From: Rhizobium phaseoli
GTDB taxonomy: Bacteria; Pseudomonadota; Alphaproteobacteria; Rhizobiales; Rhizobiaceae
Assembly (NCBI RefSeq): GCF_003985125.1
Contig: NZ_ML133576.1
Location: 94,597-158,596 of the forward strand
Direction: 5' to 3'
DNA length: 64,000 nucleotides
Positions within the stretch are counted from its first letter, which is position 1, and every line of letters begins with the position of its first letter. The position numbers and the translations under genes were made by a program. The notes under the pieces were generated by a model. It was not told where the DNA came from. It made no database searches and saw nothing but the letters and a program-made list of their open reading frames with translations. Shown here in pieces: positions 17,322 to 26,187 of this stretch.

Positions 17322-18296
17322 TCAAGCGAGCAGCACCTTGCCGCCAGTCCGGAAGGGAAGGGCGGCTTGCAGCGCCTCGCCGATCCTTTCCAAGGGAAAC
17401 ACCTCCCGCACCTCGGTTGCGATCACCTTTGCGGCGATCTGCGCGGCCACCTCTGAATAAGCGCGCTGGACATTGTCGATGGTTTCGGAATGGACCCATT
17501 CCCGAAGATGGCAGAAGGAAAAGGTGATGTCGGAATGGGTGGCCCAGAAGGAATTCGGGATGCTTTCACCGGAGAGCAGCCCATAGTGCACGAAATGGCC
17601 GCCGGGCTTCAGCGCATCGGCAAGAACAGAGGCGCGCGGGCCGCCGACGCAGTCGAGCACGGCGTCCAGGCCATGCCGGCCGGCGAGCCCGGCTGCCAGG
17701 TCGCTGTCCTCCCTGTCGACGATGACAGCCTCGAGCCGGCCGCGCAGGCGCCGGCGGGATTCTTCGCTGCGGACGATCGCCACCGGCTCGACACCAACGG
17801 CATTCGCGAGGCCGATCAGGATCGATCCGATCGAGGAGGCGGCGGCATTGACGGCGATGCGCATGCCCGGTCTCAGCCCGATCTTGATATGCAGCATCAG
17901 CCAGGCCGTCATCGGGTTTACGTAGCTGGTCGCCGCCTCGAAATCGGAAAGCGTCTCCGGCACGCGCAGGCACCAGTTCGGGTCGGTGTCCTTGAACTCC
18001 TGCCAGCCGCCGGCGCTGCGCACCGGCAGTACGCGCGTCCCCGGCGGCAGTCCATAGACCTCTTCACCGCAGGCTTCGACCACGCCGAAGGCCTCGAAGC
18101 CCGGAATGAAGGGCAGGGTCGTGCGGCCGGCATAGGCGCCCGAAATGGTGATGATATCGGAAGGATTGATCGAGCGCGCCAGCAGCCGCACCCGCACCTG
18201 ATCGCGCCGCAGCGCCGGCAGCGGCGTCCGCTCGATCCCGACGACCTCTTGGACCGGACCGAATTTTCGCACCACCGCCTGATATTGCATTTGCAT
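17322..18296 (-). CDS. Zinc-independent MDR-family oxidoreductase (MECR/quinone reductase-like)
   Basis: 324 aa. The N-terminal GroES-like part (VRVRLLARSINPSD, then LPFIPGFEAFGVV) and the Rossmann part (GMRIAVNAAASSIGSILIGLA) define a medium-chain dehydrogenase. The Cys/His residues that bind zinc in alcohol dehydrogenases are missing, so it is like enoyl-ACP/CoA reductases or quinone reductases. It probably uses NADPH to reduce an enoyl thioester or quinone. The start is either 18296 or the ATG six bases downstream. It is divergent from the thioesterase-ligase-thiolase operon, which suggests an acyl-thioester substrate. Confidence 0.78.
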   Translation of the reverse strand: MQMQYQAVVRKFGPVQEVVGIERTPLPALRRDQVRVRLLARSINPSDIITISGAYAGRTTLPFIPGFEAFGVVEACGEEVYGLPPGTRVLPVRSAGGWQEFKDTDPNWCLRVPETLSDFEAATSYVNPMTAWLMLHIKIGLRPGMRIAVNAAASSIGSILIGLANAVGVEPVAIVRSEESRRRLRGRLEAVIVDREDSDLAAGLAGRHGLDAVLDCVGGPRASVLADALKPGGHFVHYGLLSGESIPNSFWATHSDITFSFCHLREWVHSETIDNVQRAYSEVAAQIAAKVIATEVREVFPLERIGEALQAALPFRTGGKVLLA

Positions 18297-18344
18297 CCCC
18301 CTGAGAACAGCGGTTAGAACAGCCCACCAATTTTGGGTGATCGA

Positions 18345-18761
18345 ATGAGCGTTGACGACAGGCCTTTAGCATCGTTCCGGGTCTCGATGCGAGACATCGA
18401 CATCTATGGCCATGTCCATAATTCGGTTTACCTCGATTATTGCGAGGATGCCGTCGTCGAGTTCCTCAGGCACCGCGAGATCCTCGGCCATTTCCGTCAC
18501 ACCACCTCGGGTGTGGCCTATCACGTCAAGAAGGCGGAAATCACCTTTCACAACCCGATCGACGTTGACGATGTCGTCGAGGCGAAGGTCGCCGTCGAGA
18601 AGATCGGGCGCACCAGCCTCGCCTTTACGATCGAGCTCTTTCGCCGGCGCGACGGCGCCCATTGCGCAACGGCTGGACTTGTTTGGGTCTGCGTCGCCCT
18701 TTCCGACAGCCGCCCGACGCCGATCCCGGAGGCGACCAGAGCCGCCTTGTCGCAGGGCTGA
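18345..18761 (+). CDS. Acyl-CoA thioesterase (4HBT hot-dog family)
   Basis: 138 aa single hot-dog domain. The N-terminal catalytic motif MRDIDIYGHVHNSVYLDYCEDA matches 4-hydroxybenzoyl-CoA thioesterase-type enzymes, with Asp in the DIYGHV segment as the likely nucleophile or base. It would release a free acid from an acyl-CoA. ATG 18345 is used instead of TTG 18333. The acyl-CoA ligase begins three bases after its stop, so the genes form an operon with the ligase and thiolase. The acyl group is unknown. Confidence 0.82.
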   Translation: MSVDDRPLASFRVSMRDIDIYGHVHNSVYLDYCEDAVVEFLRHREILGHFRHTTSGVAYHVKKAEITFHNPIDVDDVVEAKVAVEKIGRTSLAFTIELFRRRDGAHCATAGLVWVCVALSDSRPTPIPEATRAALSQG

Positions 18762-18764
18762 TCC

Positions 18765-20288
18765 ATGCCGATCCACGCAGCGCTTCTTCGCCACGCCAAG
18801 GACAGGCCCGACAAGCCGGCGCTGGTGATCGACGGCAGCACCCTGAGCTATGGCGCGCTCTATCTGCGCGCCCGGGCGATCTGCCGCTTTCTCCGTGAGC
18901 TTCCGTGCTCCGGCAACCGCACGTTCGATCTGCCCGGCGTCGAGAAACTCGTGGTCTTGAGCCTCGGCAACCACATCGGATTTGCCGAATATTTCACGGC
19001 AGCGACCGCCTTGCCGAATGCCTGCGCCGTCATCGACCCGATGATGCCGCCGGAAAGGATCGAGCGCATCATCGAGCGTCTGGCGCCCGACGTGCTCGTC
19101 GTCGACGACGATGCGAGCCGAAGTGCCGGGATCGCCCGCAGGCTCGGCGTTCCTGTCATCGTCGCCGGCGCCGAGCCCTTCGATCTCTCCGCTGCGGCAG
19201 CCGACCTGCCCTGTGATGCCGAGGGCATCTTCCTGATCGGTTTCACATCAGGCACCACCGCCGAGCCGAAGGCCTATTGCCGCTCACGCGAGCAGTGGCG
19301 CCGCAGCCTCGATCGCGGGCGCTTCATCTTCGAACTCGAAGACGCACCCTCGACGCTATGCCCGGGCGCGCTCGCGCATGGGCTGGCGCTTTACGCCCTG
19401 GTCGAAGCGCTCGATGCCGGAGGAAGCTTTCATTCGGTGCGGAAATGGGACCCGGCTTCCGTCGCGCGCATTCTCGCCGCCGAAAAGATCGAACGGCTGG
19501 TTGCCGTCCCGACCCATATCGCCGGGATTGCCCGGGCATGGGCGGGCGAGCCGGCGCTGAATTGCCTGCGCGACGTGCTGACCGCCGGCGCCAAGCTGAA
19601 CCTCAACGAGGTCGGATCCATGCGCCGCCTCTTTCCCAAGGCGCGCATCCGGGAATATTACGGCGCATCCGAGATTGGCTTCATGACCGTCTCGACGCTT
19701 GTCGGCGGGCCGGTCGATTTCCCGATCGACCGGGTGGGGCAGGCCTATCCCGGCGTCGAAATCTCCATCCGCGACCCTGAGGGAAACGATGTCGGCGCCG
19801 ATGTGCCGGGGACCATCTTCGTGAACAGCGATCTGATCGCCGACGGTTATCTCTGGGGCGACGACGGCCAGGCTTTCCGGGTCACCGAGGCGGGTGCCAC
19901 GGTCGGCGATCTCGGCGAGATCGATGCCGGCGGCATGCTGCGGGTGATCGGCCGGGCGGGCGGAATGATGATATCGGGCGGCAACAACGTCTATCCCGCC
20001 GAAGTCGAGAGCGCGCTCAAAACCTGCCCCGGCGTCGAGGATGCCGTGGTCTTCGGCCTGCCGGATGACTATTACGGCCAGAGCATCGTCGCCGTCGTCT
20101 CCGGCGAGGCCGTTGATGCAAAAATTCTGGCCGGCCATTGCGCAGACAAGCTTGCCAGGTTCAAAATCCCCAAGCAGTTCTACCATATCGCCTCCTGGCC
20201 GATGACGAGCAGCGGCAAGATAGCAAGGGGGCGGGTGGAAGCGGCGGTCACCGCGGGAGATGGTCTTGTCCTACGCCTACCAGCCTGA
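18765..20288 (+). CDS. Acyl-CoA synthetase / AMP-dependent ligase
   Basis: 507 aa member of the ANL adenylation superfamily. The phosphate-binding loop is GFTSGTTAEPK, the second nucleotide motif is YGASEIG, and the C-terminal hinge and lysine are present in RFKIPKQFYH...SSGKIARG. It would activate a carboxylate to acyl-AMP and then acyl-CoA. It lies three bases after the thioesterase and overlaps the thiolase by 29 bp, so expression is tightly coupled. With a thiolase it may feed chain cleavage or condensation; the substrate cannot be read from sequence. Confidence 0.86.
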   Translation: MPIHAALLRHAKDRPDKPALVIDGSTLSYGALYLRARAICRFLRELPCSGNRTFDLPGVEKLVVLSLGNHIGFAEYFTAATALPNACAVIDPMMPPERIERIIERLAPDVLVVDDDASRSAGIARRLGVPVIVAGAEPFDLSAAAADLPCDAEGIFLIGFTSGTTAEPKAYCRSREQWRRSLDRGRFIFELEDAPSTLCPGALAHGLALYALVEALDAGGSFHSVRKWDPASVARILAAEKIERLVAVPTHIAGIARAWAGEPALNCLRDVLTAGAKLNLNEVGSMRRLFPKARIREYYGASEIGFMTVSTLVGGPVDFPIDRVGQAYPGVEISIRDPEGNDVGADVPGTIFVNSDLIADGYLWGDDGQAFRVTEAGATVGDLGEIDAGGMLRVIGRAGGMMISGGNNVYPAEVESALKTCPGVEDAVVFGLPDDYYGQSIVAVVSGEAVDAKILAGHCADKLARFKIPKQFYHIASWPMTSSGKIARGRVEAAVTAGDGLVLRLPA

Positions 20289-21459
20289 CGAGGATTGGCA
20301 GCCTGTCGTGGTTGCCGCCTACCGCACGCCGATCGGCCGGGCCTTCGGCGCGCTTGCGACGGTGACGGCCGAAGACCTGCTTGCGCCGATCATCCGCCGC
20401 ATCCTCGCCGAAACGGCGATCGCGCCCGAGGACATAGACGACGTGCTGGTCGGCAACGCCGCCGGCGGCGGCGGCAATATCGGCCGGCTGGCGGCACTCG
20501 CTGCCGGCCTGCCCGTTGCCGTTCCCGGCGTCGCCATCGACCGGCAATGCGGCTCGGGGCTGGAGGCGATCATCATGGCCGCACGGCTGATCCAGGCAAA
20601 GGCCGGCGCCTGCTTTCTCGCCGGCGGCGTGGAAAGCGTCAGCACCGCGCCATGGCGTGTCGAAAGGCCGAAAGCCAATGGCGCGCTGCCGCGCTTTTAC
20701 GGTCGCGCCCGGTTCTCGCCCGAAACGGTCGGCGACCCGGATATGGGCATCGCCGCCGAAAACGTCGCCCGGGAATTCGCCATCTCGCGTGAGCGGCAGG
20801 ATGAATTCGCGCTGCGCAGCCACCGGCTCGCCGTCGCAGCTGCCGAAGCGGGCGCCTTCCGGCCCGAGATCGTCGGCATCGCCACCGGCCACGGCCTGAT
20901 CGAACGCGACGAGTGCCCGCGCCCGACGACATCGCTCGAGGCACTGGCCAACCTCCGGCCGGCTTTCTTGACCGACGGCACAGTGACTGCAGGCAATGCC
21001 TGCCCTGTGAATGACGGCGCATGCCTGGTGCTCGTCATGAGCCGCGGCATGGCAAGACGCCTGGGCATCGAAAAAGGCCTCGCCTTCATCGACAGCGCCG
21101 CCGCCGGCGTCGATCCCAACCTGCTCGGCATAGGCCCGGTCGCCTCGACGAAGAAGCTTCTGCAGCGCCAGCCCGGGCTCTCGCTCTCCAGCGTCGACGC
21201 CATCGAATTCAACGAGGCTTTCGCCGCCCAGGTTCTGGCTTCGCTGGATCAGCTCGCAATCTCTTCGGATGCGGTCAACAGGGAAGGCGGCGCCATCGCA
21301 CTCGGCCATCCCTTCGGCGCCTCGGGCGCGATTCTCGTTACCCGGCTACATACCCAGCTGGTGCGCAGCGGCGCTGCCGGAACAACCGGCCTCGCCATGC
21401 TCGGCATCGGCGGCGGCATCGGGCTGACGGCGCTGTTCGAGACTGTCGCGCTTTCCTGA
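20260..21459 (+). CDS. Thiolase-family acetyl-CoA acyltransferase
   Basis: 399 aa, full-length thiolase. The acylated nucleophile is in DRQCGSGLEA (about residue 91), NEAF (EFNEAFAAQ) and the GHPFGASGA segment supply the other active-site residues. The last catalytic Cys motif of typical thiolases (CxGGGxG) is changed to MLGIGGGIGLTA, lacking the Cys. That loss would affect condensation or thiolysis and may mean an altered reaction. The ATG lies inside the end of the ligase gene. Third gene of the operon with thioesterase and ligase. Confidence 0.84.
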   Translation: MVLSYAYQPDEDWQPVVVAAYRTPIGRAFGALATVTAEDLLAPIIRRILAETAIAPEDIDDVLVGNAAGGGGNIGRLAALAAGLPVAVPGVAIDRQCGSGLEAIIMAARLIQAKAGACFLAGGVESVSTAPWRVERPKANGALPRFYGRARFSPETVGDPDMGIAAENVAREFAISRERQDEFALRSHRLAVAAAEAGAFRPEIVGIATGHGLIERDECPRPTTSLEALANLRPAFLTDGTVTAGNACPVNDGACLVLVMSRGMARRLGIEKGLAFIDSAAAGVDPNLLGIGPVASTKKLLQRQPGLSLSSVDAIEFNEAFAAQVLASLDQLAISSDAVNREGGAIALGHPFGASGAILVTRLHTQLVRSGAAGTTGLAMLGIGGGIGLTALFETVALS

Positions 21460-21483
21460 AGCGACGCTCTTCGTCCCTGCGGA

Positions 21484-22452
21484 TCAATTCTCGGATCGTT
21501 CGACCGATGATGAGAATGAAGGCGTCTCCGGCGCGGCGAGCGCGTGCGCGATTTCGCTTCGCAGCCATGCACTTCCCGGATCGCCGTCGAAACGGCGAAG
21601 CCAGTACATGGTCACATCCATTTTCGGCGATTCCATCGGCGGCATGAACACATCGAGCTTGAGCCGGCCGATCAGGGTGCGGGCAAAATGAACCGGAATG
21701 CTTCCCAGCATTTCGCTCGATTCAACCGCGAGGGCGACTGCCTGGAAATGCGGCACCGTGACCATGACGCGCCGGGCAAGGCCAAGGCGGGCGAGGGCGG
21801 GATCGATCGTTCCGGTGCGGCTCCCATCGGCGGAGCGCAGAATGTGAGGGACGGCGCAGAAGAGATCTGCCGGTATGGCGTCTCCCGGGCGAAGTCCGTG
21901 GCTGGCAAGAAGCGGATGCCCCTGTTTTGCGATGCAGACCAGCCATGACTGGAGCACCTTGCGGCTCGCAACCCATTCGGGCGGTTCGAGCGATCGGTCG
22001 ATGACGATATCCGCGCGGCCGTCGCGCAGCATCTCGAAGACTTCCGACGAGGCATGATCGATCATCTGCAAGGTGACGGAGGGCGCAGCTTCGGCCACGC
22101 GCGCAGCCAGCGGCGGCATCAGCAATGTCGAGAAGTAATCCGATCCGATCAGCATGAAGGAACGGGTCGAGGTGGCGGGATCGAAAACAGCGGTCGTCGC
22201 CAATGCCTCTTCCATGCCGGCCAGCGCCTGCCTGATCGGCTGGCGCAATTCGAGGGCGCGCGCCGTCGGCATCATCTGGTTGCCTTCCCTGACGAACAAT
22301 TCGTCATCCAACAAGGCGCGCAACCTGCCGAGCGCCGAACTCACGGCTGGCTGGGATAAGCCGACCCGCTCGCCTGCCCGCACCGTCGAGAGCTCTGCCA
22401 TCATGGCGTCGAAGACGCGCAACAGGTTCAGGTCGAGGGCGGAGAAATTCAA
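21484..22452 (-). CDS. LysR-family regulator (NodD/NahR-like branch)
   Basis: 322 aa. The N-terminus FSALDLNLLRVFDAMMAE and the HTH (VGLSQPAVSSALGRLRALLDDELFVR) belong to the NodD/NahR/LinR branch of LysR regulators, and the effector domain follows (FMLIGSDYFSTLLMPPL). It converges with the thiolase operon and is divergent from the cupin gene at 22563, 110 bp away, which is the most likely target. It lacks evidence of being a true NodD (no nod genes nearby). The effector is unknown. Confidence 0.85.
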   Translation of the reverse strand: MNFSALDLNLLRVFDAMMAELSTVRAGERVGLSQPAVSSALGRLRALLDDELFVREGNQMMPTARALELRQPIRQALAGMEEALATTAVFDPATSTRSFMLIGSDYFSTLLMPPLAARVAEAAPSVTLQMIDHASSEVFEMLRDGRADIVIDRSLEPPEWVASRKVLQSWLVCIAKQGHPLLASHGLRPGDAIPADLFCAVPHILRSADGSRTGTIDPALARLGLARRVMVTVPHFQAVALAVESSEMLGSIPVHFARTLIGRLKLDVFMPPMESPKMDVTMYWLRRFDGDPGSAWLRSEIAHALAAPETPSFSSSVERSEN

Positions 22453-22562
22453 GCGGTCAATATCCCTTATACGATCATTCGATTTCCGTGCGGCGGCCGT
22501 CGGCGATAGCGATGGAGAGCAGCCTGGAACTCTATTCCAAATGACCTCGGAAGGAAATTGCC

Positions 22563-23024
22563 ATGAACGTTGCGGCGAGAACCGTGCGGACGGTAAACTG
22601 GATGAACACGACCTACGCCATCAATATCGGCAGGTTTGAAAGCGGCGGCATCCTTGGCGTTTTCGAAAGCAAGGTGCCTTCAGGCGGTGGGCCACCGATC
22701 CACATTCATCACAACGAGGACGAAGTGATCCATGTGATCGAAGGCGACTACGAGTTCTGGTGCGATGGCAAGCTTGTTCCGGTCGGTCCCGGCAGCTCGA
22801 TCTTCCTGCCGCGCGGCGTGCCGCACACTTTTCGGGTCACCGGCACGTCTCCCGGACGCAACCTCACCATCCTGACGCCGGGCGGCCTGGAGGAATTCTT
22901 CATCGAGGCGGCCGCCGAGGCACCGCGGCTGCCGGAAGACATGGATCGGCTCCTGCAGCTGGCGGAACGCTACGGCATCGAATTTCGGGGGCCGGCGAAC
23001 TGGGAGGCGGACCGGACGCACTGA
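22563..23024 (+). CDS. Cupin-domain protein (quercetinase-like)
   Basis: 153 aa single cupin. The first metal motif is HIHHNEDEVIHVIEGDYEFW and the second is FLPRGVPHTFRV, so the typical His/His/Glu/His metal set is complete. Such small cupins are often dioxygenases or binding proteins. It has AAGGAAA-like sequence before ATG 22563. It is divergent from a LysR regulator. The following 500 bp hold no gene, so it is probably monocistronic. Confidence 0.8.
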   Translation: MNVAARTVRTVNWMNTTYAINIGRFESGGILGVFESKVPSGGGPPIHIHHNEDEVIHVIEGDYEFWCDGKLVPVGPGSSIFLPRGVPHTFRVTGTSPGRNLTILTPGGLEEFFIEAAAEAPRLPEDMDRLLQLAERYGIEFRGPANWEADRTH

Positions 23025-23527
23025 CGGCCGCGACTTGCTGCTGCCCGTCAATCAACGCCTCACAGGTGAAGATCGCCGCTGCACTCAGGATCGGCGGAGA
23101 GGAAGACGCCAGCCACAAAACATGATTGAGCCCTGACGAAGCGCTCCGCCCGGTTCTCCGCCTGCGCCCAAGGCCGATCGCCGGCCCTGTTCCAGCTGCC
23201 AATCGCCGCAAGACGCCTCGCCGTAAATATTCGTCAAGCGCACGGCTTTCCGTGATCTGCACGAGGGCTTCGGTCATCGTTTGGCCGTTTACCTCGGTCG
23301 CAAGGCGAGCAGCACTACTGCCTTCGCATAGGATGACAGCGACTAGCGAAGAATGGCTCGAGGGCAAGATCCGGCGCATTCTGCGGCCGTCGGTTTTGGC
23401 CGGCCAAGCCGGACATCGCGAGCGGGACGGCCACAGAAGCCTTCGCCAGCCTCATCGGGACCATTGTTTCGGCGCCTGCCTTCAAGTCAACAGAGGATAC
23501 TCCTCGCAAAGGACAAGGAGACTACCC
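23025..23527. other. 503-bp gap without a recognisable gene
   Basis: Open frames exist on both strands but none has a good start or a family resemblance that I trust. The last part (about 23490-23527) should hold the promoter and the ribosome site (AAGGAG at 23514-23519) of the next gene. A weak resemblance to a VapB-type antitoxin on the minus strand is recorded as rejected. Confidence 0.45.
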
Positions 23528-24292
23528 ATGAAAATCGTCATTATCGGCGGCACCGGCCTCATCGGCTCGAAAACCGTGGAAAGATTGCGCAAGAAGGGAC
23601 ATGACGTGCTGCCCGCTTCGCCGAATTCAGGCGTCGATACGATCACCGGCAAGGGTCTTGCCGAAGCGCTGGCAGGCGCACAGGTGGTGCTCGACCTCGC
23701 CAACTCGCCCTCCTTCGAGGACAAGGCGGTGATGGAATTCTTCCAGACCTCCGGCCGCAACCTGCTGAAGGCAGCAGCTGCCGCCGGCGTCAAGCATCAC
23801 ATCGCACTGTCGATCGTCGGCATGGAGCGGCTGCAGGACAGCGGCTACATGCGCGCCAAGAAAGCCCAGGAGGATCTGATCAAGGGCTCCGGCATTCCCT
23901 ACACCATCGTGCACTCCACGCAGTTTCATGAGTTCATGGCGGGCATCGCCCAGGCGGGCGCGGTCGGCCAGATGGTGCACCTGTCGCCGGCTTACGTGCA
24001 GCCGATCGCCTCGGACGACGTCGCCGACGTCATGGCCGACGTGGCCCTCTCAGCACCCGTCAACGGCACGATCGAAATCGGCGGCCCGGAGAAGATCCGC
24101 CTCACCGAGGTCGTGACGCGGCTCTTCAAGGCGACGAACGATCCGCGTCAGATTATGGCCGATCCGCACGCCCGCTATTTCGGCGTCGAGCTTGAGGACA
24201 ATTCGCTCGTGGCAGGGCCGAAGGCCCGGCTCGGCCGCATCCGCTTCGATGACTGGCTGCGCCAGCATCCGCCCCAGAAGATGAGCGCCTGA
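23528..24292 (+). CDS. NmrA-like NAD(P)-binding protein (atypical SDR)
   Basis: 254 aa. It begins directly with the Rossmann motif MKIVIIGGTGLIGSKT and continues with VVLDLANSPSF and an HHIALSIVGMER segment, the layout of NmrA-like and NAD(P)H-binding atypical SDRs. The classical catalytic Tyr-x3-Lys appears as YMRAKKAQEDL, so catalysis is possible. A longer frame beginning at 23126 exists but its extra N-terminus is low-complexity and the ribosome site AAGGAG fits ATG 23528. The exported cupin gene follows 62 bp later in the same direction. Confidence 0.82.
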   Translation: MKIVIIGGTGLIGSKTVERLRKKGHDVLPASPNSGVDTITGKGLAEALAGAQVVLDLANSPSFEDKAVMEFFQTSGRNLLKAAAAAGVKHHIALSIVGMERLQDSGYMRAKKAQEDLIKGSGIPYTIVHSTQFHEFMAGIAQAGAVGQMVHLSPAYVQPIASDDVADVMADVALSAPVNGTIEIGGPEKIRLTEVVTRLFKATNDPRQIMADPHARYFGVELEDNSLVAGPKARLGRIRFDDWLRQHPPQKMSA

Positions 24293-24354
24293 TCGCCGGG
24301 GCCGCTTTCGCGGCCCTCGCTGCAACCGTTCCCGCCAATCCAAGGAGACCAGAC

Positions 24355-24768
24355 ATGTCAGGAAAAAAAATTTCGGCAGCGGCATTCGCCGTTGCCCTTG
24401 TTGCCTGCACCGCAGCCTATGCCGCGGGCGACAAGGCCAAGGTAACCCTCGTCTACGACCATCAGCTTCCGAACGTTCCCGGCAAGAGCATCAAGGCCGT
24501 GCTCGTCGAATATAAGCCCGGCGGTACATCGCCGGGCCATACCCACCCGAAATCGGCCTTCATCTACGCCACCGTTCTGGAGGGCTCGATCAAAAGCCAG
24601 GTGAACGACGGACCGGTGAAGATTTACAAAGCCGGCGAAAGCTTTCCCGAATTCCCCGGCGATCATCACAGCGTCAGCGCCAACGGCAGCAAGACCGAGC
24701 CGGCGAAACTTCTCGCCGTCTTCGTGGTGAACTCCGACGAGACCGAACTGACGACCGACGACAAGTAG
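24355..24768 (+). CDS. Exported cupin-domain protein
   Basis: 137 aa with a signal peptide (AAAFAVALVACTAAYA, cleavage near residue 23). The cupin metal motif GHTHPKSAFIYATVLEG is followed by the second motif with FPGDHHSVSAN, so a metal site is likely. It has AAGGAG upstream. Close relatives often sit beside NAD(P)-binding proteins, as here, but their reaction is not established. A terminator hairpin follows. Confidence 0.78.
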   Translation: MSGKKISAAAFAVALVACTAAYAAGDKAKVTLVYDHQLPNVPGKSIKAVLVEYKPGGTSPGHTHPKSAFIYATVLEGSIKSQVNDGPVKIYKAGESFPEFPGDHHSVSANGSKTEPAKLLAVFVVNSDETELTTDDK

Positions 24769-24776
24769 GCAGCCCT

Positions 24777-24804
24777 CGATGCCCGGCGCCGCCGGGCATC
24801 GTTT
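24777..24804. terminator. Terminator hairpin between convergent genes
   Basis: A 10-bp perfect stem (CGATGCCCGG / CCGGGCATCG) with a 5-base loop and a short T run lies between the cupin gene and the convergent gamma-synthase-like gene. Confidence 0.7.
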
Positions 24805-24817
24805 CCTGCCTGCGCCG

Positions 24818-26101
24818 TCAAGCGGATTGCAGCGCCAGTTCCAGATCGGCGATCAGGTCATCGGGATGCTCGATGCCGATCGACAGGCGGATCGTCGATT
24901 CCAGCACGCCGATCCGCTCCCTTACATCGGCGGGCACGCCGGAATGCGTCATCGTGGCAGGATGGCTCGCAAGCGATTCCGTGCCGCCCAGGCTGACGGC
25001 GAGCTTGAAGACCTGCAGCGCGTTCAGGAATTTGAACGAGGCCGGCTGGCCGCCGCGGATATCGAAGGAGAAGGTCGAGCCGGCGCCGCTGCATTGGGCG
25101 GCGAAGGTGCGGCCCGATGGCGATTCCGGATCGTGGTAAGGCAGGTAATGAACCTTCTCGACCTTCGGGTGATCACGCAGGAAATCGGCGACGGCCCGCG
25201 CGTTGCTGTTTGCCCGCTCCATGCGCAGCTGCAGCGTCTCGAGCGACCGGCCGAGCATCCAGCAGGAATGCGGATCGAGCTGCGTGCCGATCGCCCCGCG
25301 CAGCGCCTTGACCTGCTTGATCACGGCCTTGCGGCCGAGAACGGCGCCGGCGATGAGATCGGAATGGCCGCCGACATATTTGGTCAGCGAATAGAGCGAG
25401 ATATCGGCGCCATGCTCGATCGGCCGCTGGAACACCGGCCCGAGCAGGGTGTTGTCGCAGACGATGATGGGCGTGTGCCCCTGCTTTGCGCCGATCGCAT
25501 CGGCCACACGCCGGATCATCGCGACGTCGACCAGGCTGTTGGTCGGATTGGCAGGTGTCTCGATCAGGATGACGGAGACGCGGCCCTTGGCGACCGCCTC
25601 GTCGGCGGCCTTCTGCACCGAGCCTTCGCTGACGCCATCGGCAAAGCCGACGGCGGCGACGCCGAAATTGAGGAATGTCTTCGCCAGCAGGGTTTCCGTG
25701 CCGCCGTAGAGCGGCTGCGAATGCAGGATCGCATCACCCGGCCGGACGAAGGCGAACAAGGTCGTGGCGATCGCCGCCATGCCCGAGGAAAACAGCGCCC
25801 CGCTTTCCGTCCGCTCATAGACGGCAAGCCTGTCCTCGACGATCTCGCTGTTGGGATGGTTGAAGCGCGAATAAACGAGGCCGGCGCCCTTGCCCGCCGG
25901 CGGCTCGCGCCGGCCGGAGACATAGTCGAAGAAATCGCGTCCGTCCTCGGCCGAATTGAAGACGAAGGTGGAGGTGAGGAACACCGGCGGCTTGACCGCC
26001 CCTTCCGAGAGCTCGGGATCGTAGCCGTAGTTCAGCATCTGCGTTTCGGGATGCAGAGCGTGATTGCCGATATGGGTTTTGGAAGGATGCGGGGCGGTCA
26101 T
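24818..26101 (-). CDS. Cystathionine gamma-synthase / methionine gamma-lyase family enzyme
   Basis: 427 aa PLP enzyme of the Cys/Met metabolism family. The PLP lysine lies in SLTKYVGGHSDLIAGA; the phosphate-binding SSGMAAIATT and the cofactor Asp in VIVCDNT are present. Members perform gamma-elimination or gamma-replacement on homoserine esters, cystathionine or methionine. The length, with an N-terminal 20-residue extension and an insert near residue 65-75 (SGRREPPAGKG), fits the proteobacterial cystathionine gamma-synthase-like subgroup. A hairpin (26158-26180) lies upstream. Exact activity is undecided. Confidence 0.85.
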   Translation of the reverse strand: MTAPHPSKTHIGNHALHPETQMLNYGYDPELSEGAVKPPVFLTSTFVFNSAEDGRDFFDYVSGRREPPAGKGAGLVYSRFNHPNSEIVEDRLAVYERTESGALFSSGMAAIATTLFAFVRPGDAILHSQPLYGGTETLLAKTFLNFGVAAVGFADGVSEGSVQKAADEAVAKGRVSVILIETPANPTNSLVDVAMIRRVADAIGAKQGHTPIIVCDNTLLGPVFQRPIEHGADISLYSLTKYVGGHSDLIAGAVLGRKAVIKQVKALRGAIGTQLDPHSCWMLGRSLETLQLRMERANSNARAVADFLRDHPKVEKVHYLPYHDPESPSGRTFAAQCSGAGSTFSFDIRGGQPASFKFLNALQVFKLAVSLGGTESLASHPATMTHSGVPADVRERIGVLESTIRLSIGIEHPDDLIADLELALQSA

Positions 26102-26157
26102 GATCGTCTCCTCTATCGAGCCTGCCGAGAGATACGGTACATCAAAATCACATCCGA

Positions 26158-26180
26158 GGAGCAGTCATCGACAATGCTCC
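26158..26180. other. Hairpin between YihY and PLP-enzyme genes
   Basis: GGAGCA and TGCTCC flank 11 bases in the 86-bp gap between the two same-strand genes. It could attenuate or separate the two transcripts. It does not resemble a SAM riboswitch that I can recognise. Confidence 0.3.
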
Positions 26181-26187
26181 TTGACGG

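Noticed and set aside
20248..21309. 353-codon minus-strand frame over the thiolase
   Set aside because: Shadow of a thiolase with clear catalytic motifs.
21484..22452. NodD proper
   Set aside because: Only branch-level resemblance; there is no nod gene or nod box in the window.
22900..23379. Possible VapB-type antitoxin on the minus strand (ARLATEVNGQTMTEAL)
   Set aside because: Resemblance is limited to about 30 residues, the frame continues into the cupin gene, no toxin is beside it and no ribosome site was found.
26158..26180. SAM riboswitch before the Cys/Met-family enzyme
   Set aside because: Only one simple hairpin is visible; no conserved riboswitch core could be recognised.
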